Below are positions 7,230-10,227 of a DNA stretch of 10,227 bases, in pieces. Positions within the stretch are counted from its first letter, which is position 1. Every line of letters begins with the position of its first letter. The notes beneath the pieces were generated by a model. It ran no database searches. It saw nothing but the letters and a program-made list of their open reading frames with translations, and was not told the origin of the DNA. A program made the translations under genes and the position numbers. The DNA comes from Bacilli bacterium (lineage in GTDB: Bacteria > Bacillota_I > Bacilli_A > RFN20 > CAG-288): the NCBI GenBank assembly GCA_900769965.1, contig CAAGIQ010000117.1:1-10227 (forward strand), written 5' to 3'.

Positions 7230-7432
7230 GGACGATCTTCTACGTTATCAAAATTGATATAATACAAGACAAAATTTAAATAGCTTAATATTAACATTAT
7301 TATTCTTAAATGATAGATCTAAAAAAATAACTATGAATTTAATATTTTGATTAAGCCTCATACATAAATTTTTAAATGGATATAACAGCTTCATGATGAA
7401 CATTATTTTTTTGTTCATAAATATTGAAATGT
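7230..7432. other. AT-rich intergenic stretch without a convincing gene
   Basis: Together with the terminator and palindromes this makes a gap of 344 bases between tRNA-Gly and the TetR gene. An extended -10 motif, TGATATAAT (7255-7263), has no good -35 box and no plus-strand gene until 7495, so it may be chance, a longer TetR leader or a small RNA. A 6-bp hairpin ATGAAC/GTTCAT (7396-7401 with 7412-7417) has an AT-rich loop. Short open frames here are low-complexity and lack ribosome binding sites. Confidence 0.4.
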
Positions 7433-7462
7433 CTAACAGCAATCAATAATAGGTGCTATAAT
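7433..7462 (+). promoter_or_regulatory. Extended -10 promoter of the TetR-antiporter operon
   Basis: TGC-TATAAT (7454-7462) is a perfect extended -10 box. CTAACA (7433-7438), at 18-bp spacing, is a fair -35 box. Transcription should start near 7468-7470. The last two bases of the -10 box lie in the left arm of the inverted repeat, so a bound regulator would block it. Confidence 0.65.
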
Positions 7463-7496
7463 ATGGAAACAAGAAAGGATAAAAAAGTTTCCATAT
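7461..7496. promoter_or_regulatory. 10+10 bp inverted repeat, candidate TetR operator
   Basis: ATATGGAAAC (7461-7470) and GTTTCCATAT (7487-7496) are exact reverse complements separated by 16 bases that contain the ribosome binding site (AAAGGA, 7474-7479). The left arm covers the end of the -10 box and the likely start point; the right arm includes the first two bases of the TetR ATG. The transcript should begin inside or after the left arm, so an mRNA hairpin is unlikely and a DNA operator for autorepression is the better reading. Binding by the adjacent TetR protein is inferred. Confidence 0.55.
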
Positions 7497-7965
7497 GAAA
7501 GAGAAAATCATATTATCAACGATCGATCATCTTATAAAAGACGGATTAAAATTCAACATCGACAAGATTTCTAAAGAATTGAACATATCTAAAAAAACTA
7601 TTTATAAATACTTCTCTACGAAAGAAGAACTTGCTAATGAAGTATTTGATTACTATTACAAAAATCTAAAAGAAGAGATTATGTCTAAAGGAAGAATCGA
7701 TAGTAAAGAAGCTATAGACTACCTAAAAAGGAGCCTTCTTTTAGCTGATGAAAGACTATTTAATAAATTTAAATTAAACGAATTAGCTCATAAACTTATT
7801 TTAAACTATACAAAGGAAATTGAAAATTTGCTGATATCTTCTTTACCTATAACAAGAGAAAAACTATACATAGTTTCTTCTGCTCTCCGCTCTTTAGTTA
7901 AAGAAGAAAATGAAGTCGACAAAGAAGAAATAAAAATGGAGTTATCTAAACTATGGACACTTTGA
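7495..7965 (+). CDS. TetR/AcrR-family transcriptional regulator
   Basis: 156 residues, short for a family usually near 190. The N-terminal DNA-binding domain is clear: helix 1 at about 2-16, then a helix-turn-helix at about 21-40 with KISKELNI and recognition helix SKKTIYKYF, followed by STKEELANEV. The rest is helical and unlike other subfamilies I can recall, so the ligand is unknown. The short ligand domain may explain the length; the ORF is intact. The ribosome binding site at 7474-7479 lies 15 nt from the ATG, unusually far, but no other in-frame start exists. The gene overlaps the antiporter start by 13 nt. That arrangement and the inverted repeat suggest it represses its own operon and responds to something the antiporter handles. 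Confidence 0.88.
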   Translation: MKEKIILSTIDHLIKDGLKFNIDKISKELNISKKTIYKYFSTKEELANEVFDYYYKNLKEEIMSKGRIDSKEAIDYLKRSLLLADERLFNKFKLNELAHKLILNYTKEIENLLISSLPITREKLYIVSSALRSLVKEENEVDKEEIKMELSKLWTL

Positions 7966-9176
7966 TATCTATATTAAGCGTATTTGGAATAATATGCGTT
8001 GCATTAATCGTCGGGAAACTAGCTTCTAAGATAAAACTACCTGCAATTCTAGGCTGGCTTATAACTGGAGTAGTCTTTGGCCCTTATCTCGTTTCTTTTG
8101 TCTCTCAAACCACATTAGATTCTATGTGGTACAAGATATTTATTAAAATATTTGAATGCTTTGCAGGTGTTATGATTGGAAAAGAAATCATCTTTAAAAA
8201 AATCAAATCAAGTGGAAAGCAGATAATAGGAATTACTTTCATTCAATCTTTAGGAACTTTTCTAGTGGTATCTTTAGTCTTCGCTATAACCTTCGCTATA
8301 GTTAATATTCCTATTTACCTTGCGTTTATCTTTGGAGGTATCGCTTTAGCTACAGCACCAGCACCTGCTTTATCTATAGTTAACGAATATAAAACTGATG
8401 GACCAGTTACTAGAACATTGATTCCTCTAGCAGCTATAGACGATGTAATAGGGGTTATCGTTTTCTTTACAGTAATATCAATAGTTGGAGCAATCTATGG
8501 TAGTCAAGGAATCTCACCTCTAGCGATAATAGCTACTGTAGTATTGCCTTTTGTAATAGGTATATCTTTAGGCTTAATATTCAGTTTAATCTTAAAAAGA
8601 ATCAAAGATGTTAATTTAAAACTATTAGTATTTGTTCTTTCTCTTTTACTTAATACCGCTGTAGGCATCTTAATCGATCTATTAGTTTTCCATTCTTTTT
8701 CATTAAACTATCTTATTATCGGTATGTCTTTTAGTGCCACATTAGTTAACCTATTAGAAGAAAAAGAACTTGAAGAATTGTTTAAGAAGTATTCGCCAAT
8801 TCTAAACATCTCTTTAGTAATAGTCATAATCAATCTAGGCATGCCTCTTGACTATAGACTTATAAGTGGAGCTGGAATCTTCACTCTTATCTACATTCTT
8901 TCTCGAGCTTTAGGAAAAATCGGATTCTCCTATATCGGAGGAAAGGTTACTAAAGCTGAAAAGACAGTAACTAACTATTTAGGCTTAACTCTTCTTCCTC
9001 ACTCAGGAGTCTCTTTAGTCTTCACAGGTATCGCCGCCACTACTCTTTATTCAATCAATCCTGAACTAGCCTCAATAGTTCAAGGCACAATCATCGCTGC
9101 AGCTATAATTAACGAAATAATCGCTGTAATCATCTCAAAATACGCTTTTAAATGGGCTAAAGAAATAACTAACTAG
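7953..9176 (+). CDS. CPA2-type cation/proton antiporter
   Basis: A 407-residue membrane protein of the sodium/hydrogen exchanger family (PF00999 type) with about 12 hydrophobic helices. Family marks are the KLPAILGWLITGVVFGP opening (28-44), the ATAPAPA unwound-helix segment (133-139), GPVTRTLIPLAAIDD (150-164) with the ion-binding pair D163-D164, and LLPHSGVSL (347-355). The paired aspartates are the feature linked to electrogenic exchange in this superfamily. There is no C-terminal RCK/TrkA-N domain, so it is the transport core alone. The transported ion (sodium, potassium or other) cannot be told. The ATG lies within the TetR gene's end, with GGAG at 7938-7941, 11 nt upstream, so both are made from one transcript, probably under TetR control. 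Confidence 0.9.
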   Translation: MDTLISILSVFGIICVALIVGKLASKIKLPAILGWLITGVVFGPYLVSFVSQTTLDSMWYKIFIKIFECFAGVMIGKEIIFKKIKSSGKQIIGITFIQSLGTFLVVSLVFAITFAIVNIPIYLAFIFGGIALATAPAPALSIVNEYKTDGPVTRTLIPLAAIDDVIGVIVFFTVISIVGAIYGSQGISPLAIIATVVLPFVIGISLGLIFSLILKRIKDVNLKLLVFVLSLLLNTAVGILIDLLVFHSFSLNYLIIGMSFSATLVNLLEEKELEELFKKYSPILNISLVIVIINLGMPLDYRLISGAGIFTLIYILSRALGKIGFSYIGGKVTKAEKTVTNYLGLTLLPHSGVSLVFTGIAATTLYSINPELASIVQGTIIAAAIINEIIAVIISKYAFKWAKEITN

Positions 9177-9219
9177 TCTCTATACCTATTTTCTAGTATC
9201 ATTATTTTGAGGTACCAAT

Positions 9220-9546
9220 ATGGAAATAAAAGAATATCAAGAATACGCTTTAAGAACTATGAATAAAGAACTAACTAAAGAAGAGATGCTACTTAATGGT
9301 CTTATAGGACTTTGTGGTGAATCAGGCGAAGCTATTGACATTTTAAAAAAGCATCTATTCCATAAACATGAACTAGATAGAGATCATCTTATCGAAGAAT
9401 TAGGAGATATCGCTTGGTATCTTTCTGAAGCTTCTTCAGCTCTCGATATAACTCTAGAAGAAGTTTTAAAAAGAAACATCGAAAAGCTATCAAAAAGATA
9501 TGAAGGAGGATTCTCCTCTGAAAAATCTATAAATAGGAAAAAATAA
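9220..9546 (+). CDS. MazG-like nucleotide pyrophosphohydrolase
   Basis: 108 residues, the usual size of a single-domain all-alpha NTP pyrophosphohydrolase of the MazG-like group, which hydrolyses (d)NTPs to the monophosphate and pyrophosphate for pool sanitation. The metal-binding signature is complete: E34-x2-E37 (GESGEA) and E60-x2-D63 (EELGD). EYQEYA at 5-10, LLNGLIGLCGESGEAID and the C-terminal RYEGGFSSEKSINR also fit the group. The exact substrate is not readable from sequence. GAGG at 9209-9212 lies 7 nt before the ATG. It begins 43 nt after the antiporter stop with no obvious promoter or terminator between, so it is probably the last gene of that operon; a functional link to the antiporter is not evident. 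Confidence 0.9.
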   Translation: MEIKEYQEYALRTMNKELTKEEMLLNGLIGLCGESGEAIDILKKHLFHKHELDRDHLIEELGDIAWYLSEASSALDITLEEVLKRNIEKLSKRYEGGFSSEKSINRKK

Positions 9547-9628
9547 AGAGCAGCGTTATGCTGAAGTGTACCCCTAATCCTGGACAAAACTAGGAAAGGG
9601 GGTACACTTCATGCCACTCTTTATTTTT
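9539..9628. terminator. Bidirectional terminator between convergent genes, split by an insertion
   Basis: AAAAATAAAGAG (9539-9550, overlapping the MazG stop) and CTCTTTATTTTT (9617-9628) are exact 12-bp reverse complements, with A-runs and T-runs suited to termination in both directions. The spacer holds the 50-bp inverted-repeat element. Removing that element plus one copy of its TGC duplication leaves a 37-nt hairpin with an inner GC/GC pair, a plausible ancestral terminator. The present two-tier hairpin still ends in TTTATTTTTATTT for the plus-strand operon and serves the oxidoreductase from the other side. Confidence 0.7.
9562..9611. mobile_element. 50-bp mini-element with 13-bp terminal inverted repeats (IS3-like ends)
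   Basis: TGAAGTGTACCCC (9562-9574) and GGGGTACACTTCA (9599-9611) are perfect inverted repeats. After a 3-base mismatch TCCT/AGGA (9578-9581 with 9592-9595) extends them. The ends start TGA and finish TCA with a following C-run, and the interior reads CCTGGACAAAACTAGG, all reminiscent of IS3-family terminal repeats as I recall them. TGC occurs directly on both sides (9559-9561 and 9612-9614), as expected for the 3-bp duplications of that family, though 3 bp can match by chance. It has no coding capacity, so it would be a MITE or a deletion scar of a larger insertion sequence. Alternatively it is simply a GC-rich hairpin. Confidence 0.5.
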
Positions 9629-9635
9629 ATTTATA

Positions 9636-10227
9636 TTAATTTATTGAATTTGCTGCATCGTAAGCAGTTTTAATAGCATGCTCGATAGTAGAAGGACGTT
9701 CACCTTCGCAATCACCGATGTAGATAACTTTATCGCTTGGCTCTAATTCGAAAGTGTTTTTAGCGCTAGCTAGAGCGTTAACGACGAAATCGCATGCGAT
9801 AAACTCTTCACCGATAACATTTCCTTCGTTATCTAACTTATCGACTGTAACCCCATATAAGTCGATTTTCTTAATCTTTGAAAGAGTTCTAACTTCAACT
9901 CCGTAGTTTTTAAAATTGGCTTCAATTGTTGGAAGAATAGTATTAGATTCCTCTTTAGCAATCTTATCAAGCATTTCTATAATTGTGACTTTATAGCCTT
10001 TAGAAGCTAGGTATTCACTAGTTTCAACCCCCACTAAACCGCCACCACAGACAGCGATATGTCCAAATACTACTTCTTTATTATCTAGTACATCCCAAGC
10101 GGATACTACGTTAGTATTTTTTATTCCTTCAATATTAGGGACCAAGTTATGGGCTCCAACAGCGACTATAACATAGTCGTATTCTTTAGCCATATCCTTA
10201 GTAAATGTCGAGTTCAAATGAATATTG
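9636..10227 (-). CDS. FAD/NAD(P)H oxidoreductase, C-terminal part (Old Yellow Enzyme / 2,4-dienoyl-CoA reductase type)
   Basis: 196 codons plus a TAA stop are visible; the frame continues past the right edge with NIHLN codons, so this is the 3' end of a larger gene. The visible part holds VIVAVGAHNLVPNIEGI, the end of the FAD-binding half as in pyridine nucleotide-disulfide oxidoreductases. It then holds an NAD(P)-binding Rossmann motif, AVCGGGLVGVETSEYL, followed by VTIIEML, and a final IGDCEGERPSTIEHAIKTAY. The GDC near the end and Asp/Glu-rich C-terminus match the second FAD motif of dienoyl-CoA reductase and related NADH:flavin oxidoreductases, whose N-terminal FMN barrel would lie outside the window. 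The substrate cannot be told. It converges with the MazG gene on a shared terminator. Confidence 0.85.
   Translation of the reverse strand, partial: NIHLNSTFTKDMAKEYDYVIVAVGAHNLVPNIEGIKNTNVVSAWDVLDNKEVVFGHIAVCGGGLVGVETSEYLASKGYKVTIIEMLDKIAKEESNTILPTIEANFKNYGVEVRTLSKIKKIDLYGVTVDKLDNEGNVIGEEFIACDFVVNALASAKNTFELEPSDKVIYIGDCEGERPSTIEHAIKTAYDAANSIN

Noticed and set aside
6964..7279. Short frames on both strands across the tRNA pair
   Set aside because: They translate tRNA-Asp and tRNA-Gly sequence; the GGNRTRV-like peptide is a well-known artefact of reading through tRNA genes.
7248..7442. 64-codon minus-strand frame in the AT-rich spacer
   Set aside because: It is low-complexity Ile/Lys/Asn/Phe-rich, with no ribosome binding site and no recognisable motif.
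5702..7965. Mycoplasma-type code with TGA as tryptophan
   Set aside because: TGA ends the CPBP and TetR genes exactly where the family lengths and overlaps expect, and Trp codons are TGG; no in-frame TGA occurs in the long genes.
9384..9587. 67-codon minus-strand frame
   Set aside because: It is antisense to the MazG-like gene and runs through the terminator hairpin.
10215..10217. TTG at the right edge as the true start of the oxidoreductase
   Set aside because: The frame stays open upstream to the window edge, and the protein begins in the middle of an FAD-binding fold, so the gene is simply cut by the window.
1..10227. CRISPR array or toxin-antitoxin locus (MazG-like name)
   Set aside because: No regularly spaced direct repeats were seen, and the MazG-like protein is a housekeeping pyrophosphohydrolase family with no MazEF genes beside it.

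Overview
The window is AT-rich DNA from a low-GC Gram-positive-type bacterium, most likely a wall-less or gut-associated lineage near the Mollicutes/Bacilli boundary (an RF39-like or Acholeplasma-like relative). This placement is inference. It rests on base composition, AGGAGG-type ribosome binding sites, sigma-A-type promoters and gene content. Tryptophan is read from TGG (for example in the thioredoxin WCAPC site), and TGA closes the CPBP and TetR genes. The standard code (table 11) therefore applies, not the Mycoplasma/Spiroplasma code.

Left half (1-4791, minus strand): one enormous gene, open over 1597 codons and running off the left edge. It encodes a protein with a multi-helix membrane N-terminus that looks CvpA-like, a Lys/Arg-rich loop, another membrane helix, and then a very long non-membrane region. 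That region is built of diverged modules of about 100 residues, each marked by a Ser-x-Leu-Leu-x3-Leu-Pro helix and a Trp...Glu-hydrophobic helix. Its function is unknown; a surface-exposed structural or adhesin-like role is a guess.

Middle (4792-6896, plus strand): a divergent promoter region carries a perfect 9+9 bp inverted repeat over a sigma-A -35 box. It is followed by a translationally coupled pair, a CPBP-family intramembrane protease and a TraX-family membrane protein. A thioredoxin follows with its own promoter.

RNA genes and spacer (6897-7494): tRNA-Asp(GTC) and tRNA-Gly(TCC) in tandem, an intrinsic terminator, two back-to-back perfect palindromes, and an AT-rich stretch without a convincing gene.

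Right part (7433-9546, plus strand): a compact operon of a TetR regulator, a CPA2-type cation/proton antiporter overlapping it, and a MazG-like nucleotide pyrophosphohydrolase. The regulator's extended -10 promoter is overlapped by a perfect 10+10 bp inverted repeat whose second arm reaches into the start codon. This suggests autorepression that also controls the antiporter.

Right edge (9539-10227): the operon converges on the 3' end of a minus-strand flavin/NAD(P)H oxidoreductase related to the C-terminal half of 2,4-dienoyl-CoA reductase / Old Yellow Enzyme-type proteins. Between them lies a two-tier hairpin. It is best read as an ancestral bidirectional terminator split by a 50-bp mini-insertion with 13-bp perfect terminal inverted repeats and a possible 3-bp target duplication.
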